Source of the DNA: Aphrocallistes beatrix
Lineage: Eukaryota; Porifera; Hexactinellida; Sceptrulophora; Aphrocallistidae
Assembly: GCA_963281255.1 (NCBI GenBank)
Contig: OY725502.1
Coordinates: forward strand, 3,720,001-3,784,000
DNA: 64,000 nt
Reading direction: 5' to 3'
The notes under the pieces were generated by a model. That model searched no databases. It was given only the letters and a program-made list of their open reading frames with translations, and was not told where the DNA came from. Position 1 is the stretch's first letter; each line of letters opens with the position of its first letter. Below are positions 1-10,537 of the stretch, in pieces. Position numbers and translations under genes: made by a program.

Positions 1-335
1 AACAATGGACGACTGAGAGACATATCAGAAAAACTATTGATTCCTGACAAAATTGAGGGCGAAAAAAAATCTTCATCCTCCTTTCCATCATCTGTGTCAT
101 CCTCACTACAACTTGATTCTGTGTCCGATTGGTCCAAGGTAACAGAGGATGGTTCTTGCTCGCTCTTTATGCGAGCAACTTTATCTTCAACTGACGAACG
201 ATGCTGACGCTTGACTGTAAAAGCATGCCTCTCGAGTAGAGGAGGGAGTTTAAAAGCTAGTTTTGGAGTTGCAAGGGGTTCTTCGAAGATAAAACGTTTG
301 TTAAAAACCAGTGATATTTCTTCCGAATCGTCCAT
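1..335 (-). CDS. Unidentified acidic protein, N-terminal fragment
   Basis: An open reading frame starts at an ATG at 335-333 (MDDSEEISLVFNKRF) and stays open to the window edge, about 111 codons, so the gene continues outside. The visible part has a basic stretch (VKRQHRSSVEDKVARIKSEQ) followed by a Ser/Asp/Glu-rich stretch (SSCSEDDTDDGKEDEDFF). There is no signal peptide or membrane segment, and the composition is that of a disordered nuclear or cytoplasmic regulator. I do not recognise the family. It is transcribed away from HDAC8, so the two probably share the 380-bp region between them. The frame could also be only a first exon. Confidence 0.5.
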   Translation of the reverse strand, partial: MDDSEEISLVFNKRFIFEEPLATPKLAFKLPPLLERHAFTVKRQHRSSVEDKVARIKSEQEPSSVTLDQSDTESSCSEDDTDDGKEDEDFFSPSILSGINSFSDMSLSRPL

Positions 336-715
336 GGTAGAAAAATACTATTTCATGCTAATTTTATAACCAAGGTAAATATTAAATTGATTAAGCCAGA
401 TTAGAACATTCAGGGTATCAATATATGAATATATGATGTCTTTCCACCCAAATTTGATACAGAATTCATGAAAGCCAAAATATGCTATTTGTTGGGGTCT
501 TATTGATGACCATATAATAAATTCATCTCGTAATGTGCTATATAAGTAAATAAGATCACAGATAGTGCAAATTATCAACAAATGTGCCACAGTGATCCAA
601 AGTAACTATTAATTGTGTTTACAAAAGGGTTGATATCAACTTGTTATAAACCCATAAGCATATACAATTGATAGACCTTTGCTTAGATTTGGTCAATAAT
701 TAATTGTTGTAAAAA
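336..715. promoter_or_regulatory. Divergent intergenic region, likely bidirectional promoter
   Basis: This is the 380-bp gap between the ATG of the minus-strand fragment and the ATG of HDAC8. It is AT-rich. I see no convincing coding frame and no clear TATA box at a fixed distance from either ATG. Its role as a shared promoter is inferred only from the head-to-head layout. Confidence 0.35.
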
Positions 716-1906
716 ATGGCAGGTCCAGAAATATGCTATATGGAAGTAGAAACTCAATTCAATCAATTATCTATTGAAGGCAAAAAAACAGCTATCGTCT
801 ATTCACAAGATTATGTGAAATTGCAAGACACGATGCCAAGAGTCTCCGGAAGGGCAACCCTAGTCTATGAGCTAATTAATGCTTATGGACTGTTGGAAAG
901 GGTCAAAATTATAGATCCAATATCAATTACGCCAAGTGATTTGGAAGAATTTCACTCTAAAGACTATATCCAGGCGATAATACAGGCGGAACAAGGAGAA
1001 ATAAACGAATGCGACCAGATTGATTCAACGTTAGAGGAGTACGAATTAGGTTATGATTGTCCCATATTCGAAACAGTATACAGTTTGGCAAAAAGCGCAG
1101 TTTCAGGTACACTATCATGCGTTGAGACATTATTGAAAAGTGAAGCTACAGTTACGATAAATTGGTGTGGTGGTTGGCATCATGCACAGAGAGACATGGC
1201 TTCAGGTTTCTGCTATTTCAACGATATCGTACTAGGCATTCTAAGGCTACACCGAAAGTATCAACGTGTTCTTTACATCGATTTGGACCTCCATCATGGT
1301 GATGGAGTACAAAATGCATTTTACTACACAGATAAAGTTCTAACAGTTTCGTTCCACAAGTTTAGTCCTACCTTTTACCCTGGCACTGGTGATACAAGTG
1401 AAATAGGCGAAAGTAAAGGTACATACTTTTCGATTAATATCCCACTTAAAGATGGTTTAGATGATGATACGATGATAGCAATACTAGATCATTTGCTACC
1501 GAAAATACATAATTTCTATCGACCACATGCAATTGTTGTTCAGTGTGGAGCTGATGGACTGGTGCATGATCCTATGGATTCATTCAATCTAACAGGAAAG
1601 AGTTATGTTCATGCTATCGGCATTATCCTCGGATGGAAATTACCTCTTTTAGTTGTCGGGGGCGGTGGATATAACTATCCCAATACAGCGAAAGTCTGGA
1701 CGCAAATAACGGCTTTGGTTGCCGGGGTAGAATTAAAAGAAGATATTCCAGAACACGATCAATACCTTCAATACGGACCAGATTTTACAATAGAGATATC
1801 ACCAGGATACCGACCTAACCTAAATATTAAGAACAACTATGCTAACGAACTGATCGGCAAAGTTGATTTTATCATAGAGGAACTGGGTCGAAGAACAAAA
1901 AGATAA
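716..1906 (+). CDS. HDAC8: Histone deacetylase 8 (class I, zinc-dependent)
   Basis: A single-exon frame of 396 aa, close to the usual HDAC8 length of about 377. HDAC8 removes acyl groups from lysines of histones and of proteins such as cohesin SMC3; that role is family knowledge. The catalytic core is complete: GGWHHA with the two histidines at 155-156, the zinc and charge-relay motif DLDLHHGDG at 189-197, SFHKFSPTFYPGTGD, GADGLVHDPM holding the third zinc aspartate, and the GGGGYN loop with the catalytic tyrosine. The YDCP motif (human D101 position) and the short C-terminus without the long HDAC1/2 tail favour HDAC8 over HDAC1, 2 or 3. The ATG at 716 gives a short N-terminal extension of about 20 residues. 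No intron is present. Confidence 0.95.
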   Translation: MAGPEICYMEVETQFNQLSIEGKKTAIVYSQDYVKLQDTMPRVSGRATLVYELINAYGLLERVKIIDPISITPSDLEEFHSKDYIQAIIQAEQGEINECDQIDSTLEEYELGYDCPIFETVYSLAKSAVSGTLSCVETLLKSEATVTINWCGGWHHAQRDMASGFCYFNDIVLGILRLHRKYQRVLYIDLDLHHGDGVQNAFYYTDKVLTVSFHKFSPTFYPGTGDTSEIGESKGTYFSINIPLKDGLDDDTMIAILDHLLPKIHNFYRPHAIVVQCGADGLVHDPMDSFNLTGKSYVHAIGIILGWKLPLLVVGGGGYNYPNTAKVWTQITALVAGVELKEDIPEHDQYLQYGPDFTIEISPGYRPNLNIKNNYANELIGKVDFIIEELGRRTKR

Positions 1907-2817
1907 TTCTTTATTATTATTGTTTATTTCATCAATTAGATAAATTAAAAACAGAGCCATCGTAATTAAAATACAATTTAGATATAATTTGTATTCCCTT
2001 TTTTAAATCTCCTGATTTATCATTATAATAGCTAGTCACAATAAAATTTTGATCAAAATGTTCGTCAAAAATCTGTAAGTATAAGCATACACCAATTTGG
2101 CCACATTCATTACTTGTACACTATAGAATGTTGAAATTACTAGATAAATGTTGATGTAGTCATGTACCATGCGAAGAGCAATGTTGAAACTCGAGTTACT
2201 AGACATTATTATTATTCTTCAAACGTTAACAATTAAAGTTTACATCCATATCAAAGTATCAATAAGTACACCTATATCTATATATATACATATATGCTCG
2301 GAAATATACTAGGCAGTGTCGAGCGATTTTTTTATGAAAAAATTGATCTATTCAAAATAAGTATGATCTGAAACAAGCGCCCAATTGTCTGTACTCCTAC
2401 TCAGTTCAAAATTGAAGTAGAAAGTCATATTAATTGGATGGCATATCACATTTCAATTATTATATAATAGACTTAGCCTCTGATCCTAATATATATTCAA
2501 TGATTTGCTCTATAGATAGGTATTATATTTCTATATAGATTTAGTATTGGAAAATAGTTTCAATGTAATAGAAGCAAGGCTTAATGCTTGACAGCAATAA
2601 TATATTAATGTTAGTGTATGTTGTTCAATCATATCTCTCCTAACAATGTTAATAATCAAGTTTTATACTAATCCCTATTAGATTCAAATCCCTAGTTGGA
2701 GATATTTCAGCCTATTGGAAGTTGTTAAGACAATCTAAGCTAGCTTCATTGCAAACAGCATTCTCTTATGCAACGACATTAACTTTCTCTACAGTTGGAT
2801 TCGTTAATATTGCACAG
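1907..2817. other. Intergenic region between HDAC8 and the collagen gene
   Basis: AT-rich sequence that should hold the HDAC8 3' UTR and the collagen promoter and 5' UTR. A short TA-rich low-complexity run lies at about 2274-2296. A possible splice acceptor (TATTTCAG, near 2710) would allow a 5' untranslated exon for the collagen. I see no other gene. Confidence 0.4.
2040..2045 (+). terminator. Candidate poly(A) signal AATAAA for HDAC8
   Basis: A canonical AATAAA hexamer lies 134 nt after the HDAC8 stop codon. It is the first such hexamer I see downstream. AT-rich DNA yields such hexamers by chance. Confidence 0.35.
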
Positions 2818-5800
2818 ATGTTAATTATGGGAATTGTTAGTAAATACTGTACATGCCTGATTCTAGCGCTAATTTTATTATTTTCCGTTCCTGGTACAGC
2901 AGTTACGCCCAATTACATCCAGAACGAAGCGATTTCTTACTCCTCACTCGATATAGAAGAACTTCACGTATCAGAAATTAACACGACAATTGCACATGGC
3001 TTGCCGAAACATATACATCCACTCTTCAGGAACAACTCTTTTTCAAAGCCACTTACTTTCTATGTTCGATTCTGTTTGCGGACCACACTTGATCAATATT
3101 CCGAAGGGCCAATCACAATATTTTCGATAAAATATTCATATTTGCAGAAGAATTGCACACTATCTCTACAACTTGGAAGCAATTTAAATTTTGTTGAACT
3201 ATGTGAGAAAAACAAATCAAGTTTAAGACGAGAATTTCATTCAAATTTGGAGCAGCAATCGGATTCAGGAAGGAACAGATCAAAACTTTTCAGTATCTTC
3301 ATCAAAACAAACCCTCTGTCAATTCAAGTGTGTAATAGCGGCGCAAACTTTACACTCCCAATGTTTGAAAATGGTTCGAATATCTCTCTTGTCAGTCCAG
3401 AAATACTACTACTCGATCCTGAATCTACCACATCTCGTGCTATCTGTGCTATTTCATGGGTTTTGATTAATGGACAACACTGGAAACACTCGTGTTTAAA
3501 AGATAACTATACGAGCTGTTGTCTGGATAGCAGAGGTACGTCATAGAGTAGAACAGTTTAAATTATTGTAATTACATCAATGCAGCCTTCAATAATATAT
3601 TGACAGACTATGTGGTTTAGAAGCTACGTTGAAAATTTCAGCATCCTCAGATTGATACAAATTAATGTCAAAGCCCTTTCGCAATCAATCCATCAACTGA
3701 TCAGACAATTAGGCTGTCATTAATAATCTGAACAACCAATTTTTGGCATGTCAAATGCAAGTGCAACAAAACACCGTCGCATTATTAGATGTCACGTTTT
3801 AATAAAACGAAGTTAGAAAAGGGAAAAATGTAAGCTGCTAGCGTAACTTTTAATGACGAATATTCATGCTATGCTATTATTTTTTTATTGGCAATGCATT
3901 CTAGTTGCATGGATTCTTTTTTGGTTAATATATCTTTATTACAATATAATTTCAACATAACAAAGTGATATTGCAAGAAATTTTGAATCAAAGTAGAGCG
4001 ATCCCAATTTACAAAAGGGGCCTATTGATTGTATTTTGAACTTTTGTACATATAACTAAACTAATCATGAATATTTATCATTACAATATTTATAGATGAC
4101 AGAAACGCAACAGAAGTCTACGGATCGAATAGCCAACCATTGCTAACAAAAGGAAAAGGCATTGTAAATCCGATAACAAACTGTCAGCCCAATCCGGGAA
4201 ATGTGGGACCCCCAGGACCCCCGGGACGACAGGGTGATACTGGCCCCTTTGGAAGACAGGGCACAAAAGGTTATAAAGGAATTATTGGTCCGAGAGGAAA
4301 CAAGGGGAGAAAGGGAGCTTTAGGTGATAGAGGAGACTCAGGGCAATCAGGGGAGATTGGAGAAAAGGGCTATATTGGATTAGCAGGATCTGTGGGACCA
4401 TCTGGTAAAGATGGGCCACAAGGACACACAGGAAAAAGAGGAAAAGCAGGCCATCTAGGTGAAAAGGGAGATAAAGGCAAATCTGGAGATCATGGAGATC
4501 GGGGACAGCAAGGTCCAAAAGGTTTTCAGGGAGCATCAGGGGTACCTGCAAGTAAGGGTGGAGTAGGCAAAGAAGGCATTCAAGGTGTGATGGGGATAAT
4601 GGGACCACAAGGTGGCATTGGAGACGTAGGTAAAGGGGGCGGGATCGGAAACAAAGGTATCAAAGGTATCTCTGGAATACCGGGTGATACTGGAGTGAAA
4701 GGACAAACTGGAGCAATTGGAGAAATTGGACTTAAAGGAATTAAAGGGTTGACAGGACTACCAGGCCCGATTGCAGAAAGAGGGCCAGCAGGAGAAACCG
4801 GTAGAACGGGAACGAAAGGTGTAAAGGGGTTGAAAGGTTTTCAAGGTACGTACGGAGATCCGGGAGCAATTGGTATTCGAGGCCAAAAAGGGATAAAAGG
4901 GAATGTTGGTAAAGTAGGGAAATCTGGAACAATTGGAGCTCAAGGAAAAGCTGGTGCCGAGGGTGTAACTGGTATTAAAGGCCTCCCTGGTGGTAATGGC
5001 GATGAGGGTGACGTTGGCGTCAAAGGGATGAATAGTGATGATGGTATACCAGGTTTACCAGGGAAAGATGGCCCCCCAGGTTTGAAAGGTGAAACTGGTC
5101 AAAAAGGCAAGAAGGGTCTGGTAGGATTTAAAGGCATGGCAGGTATGGATGGGATCAAAGGTCCGAAAGGTGAAATTGGAAGCAAGGGTCTACAAGGTCT
5201 TAAGGGTGTTCTTGGTGTGACTGGTCCTAGTGGCCATCAAGGAGTTCCCGGTTTACGTGGAAGTACAGGAAAGATTGGGGAGATTGGAGATCCCGGATCG
5301 AATGGGGCAATGGGACCAAAAGGTTTCAGAGGTGATCCTGGTCCTCAAGGACAACCAGGAAAGATAGGACCGATAGGAATCGATGGATATCCAGGTGACT
5401 TTGGTGATCCTGGTCCAAAGGGAGAAATAGGAGCTGTAGGGAAAATTGGGCAAATAGGTCCCAAAGGGGCAACAGGTAATCCAGGGCTGAAAGGAAAAAT
5501 TGGACATCAAGGAATAGCTGGAAAGAAAGGAAATAAGGGAAGAATTGGGAGTCAGGGGATCCAAGGAACACCTGGAATAAAAGGCGAAAAAGGAATAAAA
5601 GGAGATCAAGGTGTTATAGGATCGAAAGGTGATAAAGGATTGAGAGGACAAATTGGTTTCCAGGGACCATTAGGCGTTAAAGGTGGTAATGGTGAAATTG
5701 GAGCAGCTGGACCTCCAGGTGCAAAAGGAGAAATTGGAAAAAAGGGAAAGTCTGGATTACAAGGAAGCCCAGGGTTGCCTGGACTACTTGGAGATCAGGG

Positions 5801-8125
5801 AATTAAAGGCGATAAGGGACCGATAGGAAATCAGGGTCAAATCGGTGTAAATGGAATTCCAGGAACTCAAGGATCTAAAGGTGAGCATGGAAGTCCAGGA
5901 AAAAAAGGAGCGATAGGTGAAATTGGAGCTCGAGGAGAAAAGGGTACACAAGGAAGTATAGGTGAGTGTTTTAATAACTTATCATAAATTGTATAAAATA
6001 CAATAATATCATAACTGGGACATTGTTAAACGTATCTTTGTAGTTAGGAATTAAATTCATAAAGAGGGAATAGAGTTAATTTGATTTATAAATAGGTCAA
6101 AAAGGCCCCAAAGGAATAGATGGCACGCCAGGAGTAAGAGGAATACACGGCAGAGTTGGTGCTATTGGTAAGAAAGGAGAGAAGGGAGAACAAGGGAATC
6201 AAGGAACAGTAGGAACAGTTGGCCTACCAGGAATACAAGGACCTATAGGAGGTATTGGACAACCTGGAAAACCTGGACCAAGAGGCAAAAAGGGTATGAA
6301 CAAGTCGATTCTTCAGATTTAGTAATATACCAAATTATAAATTTCCACATTAGGTACACGAGGAAAGAAAGGAAAAATTGGATTACAAGGTCCTATGGGT
6401 TTCAAGGGTGAAACTGGAAAACCAGGACTCAACGAAAATGATGGAGCACCTGGTTACCCTGGTGAAAGTGGAATCCCGGGAGTACGAGGTTGGAGCGGAG
6501 AGCGAGGATATATAGGAGAAAAGGGGAATGCTGGAGCTTCAGGATACCCTGGGCGTAAGGGTGGTAAGGGAGACTTCGGGGATAGAGGCGATCTGGGGTC
6601 AAAGGGTTCAAGTGGCAGATACGGTTTGAAAGGCTTTAAAGGTGATTCTGGAGCTCGGGGAATTCCTGCACCCCAAGGATCGAAAGGCGAACGTGGAGAA
6701 CAGGGAAAAGAAGGATTACAGGGTTTACCTGGCATTCAAGGAGGCATTGGTCAGGAAGGAAGAAAGGGGGAGAAGGGAAGAAAAGGAAATCCAGAGAAAG
6801 ATGGGGCAAAAGGAGAAGATGGCGAGCCAGGACTTCCTGGGCCAAGAGGGTACAATGGAATCCCAGGAGATCTCGGAAACCGTGGAATCAATGGAGAGAA
6901 AGGAATTCCTGGGCCATCTGGAGTAAAAGGTGCGAAGGGATTTAAGGGATTTATTGGAGAAGTAGGAAATCAAGGCCCAAGAGGACTGGTAGGAGATAAA
7001 GGTAGAAATGGGGTAAAAGGTCCTCCAGGGTATCCTGGAGAAAGAGGCTCTAGAGGGGATCAAGGTGACACTGGGGGAAAAGGTGATCAGGGTTCTCAGG
7101 GGCCTCCAGGTGGTGTAGGGATCAGAGGAGATTCTGGTTCGATTGGAATACGGGGACCGAAAGGTGACAGAGGCGATCCAGGAAACATCGGACCAGTAGG
7201 TCCAGTAGGAGAAATTGGGCTACAAGGATATAAAGGGATACAAGGACCTCAAGGAATATCTGGTTTAGATGGTGACATGGGATCTAAAGGCAATCTTGGA
7301 GATGAAGGCACGAGTGGTTTTACTGGAGTACTTGGATTGAGAGGACGGAAGGGTGGACGTGGAGGCGAAGGTGAAAAGGGATCCCAAGGATCTGTAGGAG
7401 CTCCCGGTGCAGTCGGAGAACCGGGTACCTATACTTTCCTAAGGGGAATAAGTTACATATTCACCAATATATTACCTCCATCCAAGCTAAATTCAAGTAT
7501 TAACACCAAACGATTCATTGGCCCACCGTATATTGAATCTCGTGAAGAGGTTGGAACGTTGCCAAATAGATCAGCACTTTCCTGCAAACACATAATTTCC
7601 ATAAACCCGAATGCAAGCACTGGATATTTCTGGATCGACCCAAACTTAGGCTTAACGGATGATGCTATCTTCGTTAAATGCTTTTTTCCACAAGGATCAA
7701 CTTGCATTCATCCAACGAAGTCTATCTTGAAACATAGATGGAGAAACAACGGAATAACTTGGTTTTCAAAGCTTCAACCAAATAATCGTATTTCATATCT
7801 AGCTCACTCATCACAGATCAAATACTTGAGTATTAACAGCGAAATTATTCAACAAAACGTTACATACCGATGCTACAAGACCCTAGCAAAAACTACTGGT
7901 GAAATACCGAACGTGTTACTCTTCAGAGGATTCGAAAATATCAAAATTATTAACCCAACCAAACTAGTGGAAAACAATTGCGACCTCAGCACAGGTTGGA
8001 GGCATGCAAGTTTTGAGTTTAAAACAGATACACCACTAATATTACCAGTCTATGACGTATTGCCTACAAGAACTTTACCTGATTCAAAGTTTGGCGTGAT
8101 TTTAGGAGATGTTTGTTTTCTCTAA
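2818..8125 (+). CDS. Fibrillar collagen alpha chain
   Basis: Four exons, 2818-3535, 4096-5961, 6096-6293 and 6354-8125, all joined in phase 1 with GT-AG introns, give 4,554 nt (1,517 aa). The ATG at 2818 (a second is at 2827) opens a hydrophobic signal peptide (CLILALILLFSVPGTA). Exon 1 encodes an N-terminal non-collagenous domain resembling the TSPN/laminin-G-like module of fibrillar collagens (FYVRFCLR, SIQVCNSGANF). The Gly-X-Y helix runs from 4197 to 7432, 1,014 residues by my count, the canonical fibrillar length. It is followed by a COLFI C-propeptide of about 230 aa (GYFWIDPNLG, NVTYRCYKTLA, C-terminal VCFL). The product is a secreted procollagen that would trimerise through COLFI and form matrix fibrils. 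Oddities: six Gly substitutions keep the triplet register; COLFI lacks the second and third cysteines of the usual eight; introns split glycine codons instead of following the 54-bp vertebrate pattern. Confidence 0.9.
3536..4095 (+). other. Collagen intron 1
   Basis: A 560-bp intron bounded by AG/gtacgt and ttatag/AT, phase 1. AT-rich; I see no gene, repeat pair or RNA in it. Confidence 0.6.
7433..8122 (+). other. COLFI domain of the collagen
   Basis: C-terminal fibrillar collagen propeptide, family known to select and trimerise chains. Aligned by eye with human COL1A1, C1 (LSCKH), C4 (FVKCF), C5 (STCIH), C6 (TYRCY), C7 (ENNCDL) and C8 (VCFL) are present. The C2 position is isoleucine and the C3 position is leucine (NLGL for NQGC). 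C2 and C3 normally form the inter-chain disulfides. Confidence 0.8.
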
Positions 8126-8752
8126 GTACTTTTTGAAATACACTTGACATTTACAATTTATTAAATAAAAACGCAGGCAATTTATACAATGCCGAATATT
8201 ATATCGGAATGAATTTTAATTAAAATAATCAATTAGTTGAAGGTAATTAGGAAATATTAGAAAGTTGTGGGCTATCTTATTCTGATAAGTATCTTGTCCC
8301 TAGAATTGGGTTGGATTAATGACTTTATGAAATTCCAAAGAAATGAGTGTATCAAGTTATTATGATCTAGTCATAAGTCATAATTTATTACAATAAATTA
8401 GTCTGATGTGGGAGTAGAACTTAAGGTGGAAAATATGTGGGGAAAATAATTTGGGAAATAAATTAGAAACTTTAATAAAGATTAGATACATATAAGAAGA
8501 TGAATGGTATAAAAATTCAAAAATAAACTATAAAAAAGTTATGAATATAAAGTAGTAAGAGCTTAAACAAATTAACATTACTTCTCTTCATTTCGGCGAA
8601 ATGATTATCTAGAAAATAAAAAAAAAGTAAAATATTAAATATTAAATGAACAATAAATCTATTCATCAATAAAGTTTATTACCCAAATAGATATGTAAAA
8701 AATGGTTTAATTAATTCCATTCATTAAAAACCTTAGATAATAAGATGCTTCT
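8126..8752. other. Convergent intergenic region with two poly(A) signals
   Basis: A 627-bp AT-rich gap between the collagen stop (plus) and the giant cadherin-receptor stop (minus). AATAAA at 8164-8169 lies 39 nt after the collagen stop. TTTATT at 8675-8680 (AATAAA on the minus strand) lies about 75 nt after the receptor stop. No coding signal is visible between them. Confidence 0.55.
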
Positions 8753-10537
8753 TTAAGTCTCAGGTTTTGTGAGCGGGTTCTGAATTGTCGCTAGAATGGG
8801 AGGTAGTGGATGCACTTTGACCAGGGATTGCCGAACTCTGTCTGTTCTTGGAGCCGAAGATGGACCATCCGGGAATAAATGGGCCTGTGATCGGACTGGA
8901 GATTCGACGATGGGCCTGGTGGAGTGATCATATTTCCCTCCTTGTTGCTGAAGAAAAGCTAGAATGGAGTTAATTAAATGCAACTAAAATGGTCAAATAC
9001 ATTGAAATATTTAAAATGGAAAACAATTGTTAAATATAATTCCTAGCTTTTGCATTTTGAGGTATCTATGATGCATTTCAGACAATTTCATGCTGTTTTG
9101 AATATCAATACCTTTTGAAAAACAGGGTTATATAACATTACAGTATAGGAATGTTGATTGAAATAGTTACAGAGCCATCGTACTATGCTTACACTATCCC
9201 TGGGGTTATTGTTTTAATGACAAATACACTCTAGAAATATAAAAATGAATAACATGAATACGAGGTCCATTGGAGTCATTTTATCTACCAATTTATTATC
9301 AAAGTAAGTGGGCACAAAACATACTTTCTCATTAACATGATATATCCGATGCTATTTTATACACTGAAGTTCTATGGATGGGAATGTTATTGCATTCAGA
9401 AGCTTATGGCAAATTTCGAGCCACACGATAGCATTTTAACTTTTCGGATGATTGGACGAATTTTAAAAAAGTAATGGTTCAATTAAAATAAAGTGAAGTA
9501 CCGCTCCATGTATCGTATTTTTGAGGTGTTAGTGATATCTCGGAATCTTTTTGCTGTCGCAAATGATCTGAACGTTGTAGGTTGCTCTGAATGTTCTTGA
9601 GCACTGTTTGCCTATGAATGAGGTACAATAGATAAAGATGAAAACTTCAATAGATATCAGAGAAAAACTGATTGAAAAATGACAATAAATGTATCGAGTT
9701 AATTAACATTTTTTGAGACTACCTTTTCTTCCTCTCAGTAAGGAGTAAACATTCACTTTTGTGTTCATCCCAGTCGGCTACCTGGCATTCCGCAGAGCAG
9801 TATGCCTGTCCATGACACCTGGAACACTCGAAGAATGCGATCTTTCCACAACAACAGAATACTGTCCTAAACGCATCGTCTTTGGGGTTGCAATATTTTA
9901 TGATTAGTTCGTTGTCGTACACAATTCTTAGGAAATGATTGTTCTCCGTACTGGGATCAATCTATATGGATAATCCAGAAATAATAGTAATAAATATTTG
10001 TTATGTACAAACGTTAATCTATCTAGAGGATATTATATCGCGCCTGAATTTCACCATTGGAACTAGTCAAGTAGTTAACATATATCCTTGACCCCTCCCA
10101 TCTACCCGGGATAATTTTGGGTCGTCAGATGCCAGAGAATTTTTCAATCCCATCCACCTTCTATGCCCGTGACCACAATAAACTATTACAGTATATACGT
10201 AACTAATATCTAAAAATATAATATTCGACGGATTTTACCAGTTCTCTACGCTTGGTTAGGAAGTAGAAAGCTTTCTTCTCAAAATGTTCTGGAAACGCAT
10301 CTAACAAATAGCCTCTAATCTCCCTCAGTCGAGAAGAAGGCGCCAATTGGATCTTCCCAATGTTATCTTGTAGTCCGGAATTATTTATGACTGATATATT
10401 GAAAAATAAACCATCAGTGGTCTTAGCACTCTCTTCAGATAAATGGTCATCAGAAGGAGTGGGAGCGATTAATCTCCTCGATTTCGTCTTCTTCCGTTTC
10501 CAAACGCAATATAGGATTATCAAAACAATAACGACAA
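8753..10537 (-). other. Receptor membrane exit and cytoplasmic tail with MYND finger (exons 24-27)
   Basis: Exon 24 completes the membrane span ([17 protein letters not shown], stop-transfer basic cluster). It then encodes a segment that looks like a small alpha-beta domain ([43 protein letters not shown]); a ubiquitin- or doublecortin-like fold is possible but unproven. Exon 25 encodes a MYND zinc finger (residues about 6638-6673: [20 protein letters not shown], then [13 protein letters not shown]). The first cysteine pair is shifted by one residue from the consensus. Exons 26-27 are polar and Pro-rich ([19 protein letters not shown]). MYND fingers bind PxLxP-type peptides, so this tail could recruit scaffolds or corepressors. 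Confidence 0.7.

Noticed and set aside
348-590. Minus-strand 80-codon frame upstream of HDAC8
   Set aside because: Composition looks like translated AT-rich intergenic DNA; no domain, no splice context, and it overlaps the likely promoter.
4282-5651. Long minus-strand open frames opposite the collagen helix
   Set aside because: They are rich in Leu, Ser and Pro, as expected from reading the complement of GGN-rich collagen codons; no independent start context or domain.
6454-7063. Minus-strand and alternative-frame ORFs in the collagen 3' half
   Set aside because: Shadows of the Gly-X-Y repeat; the plus frame has the complete COLFI ending.
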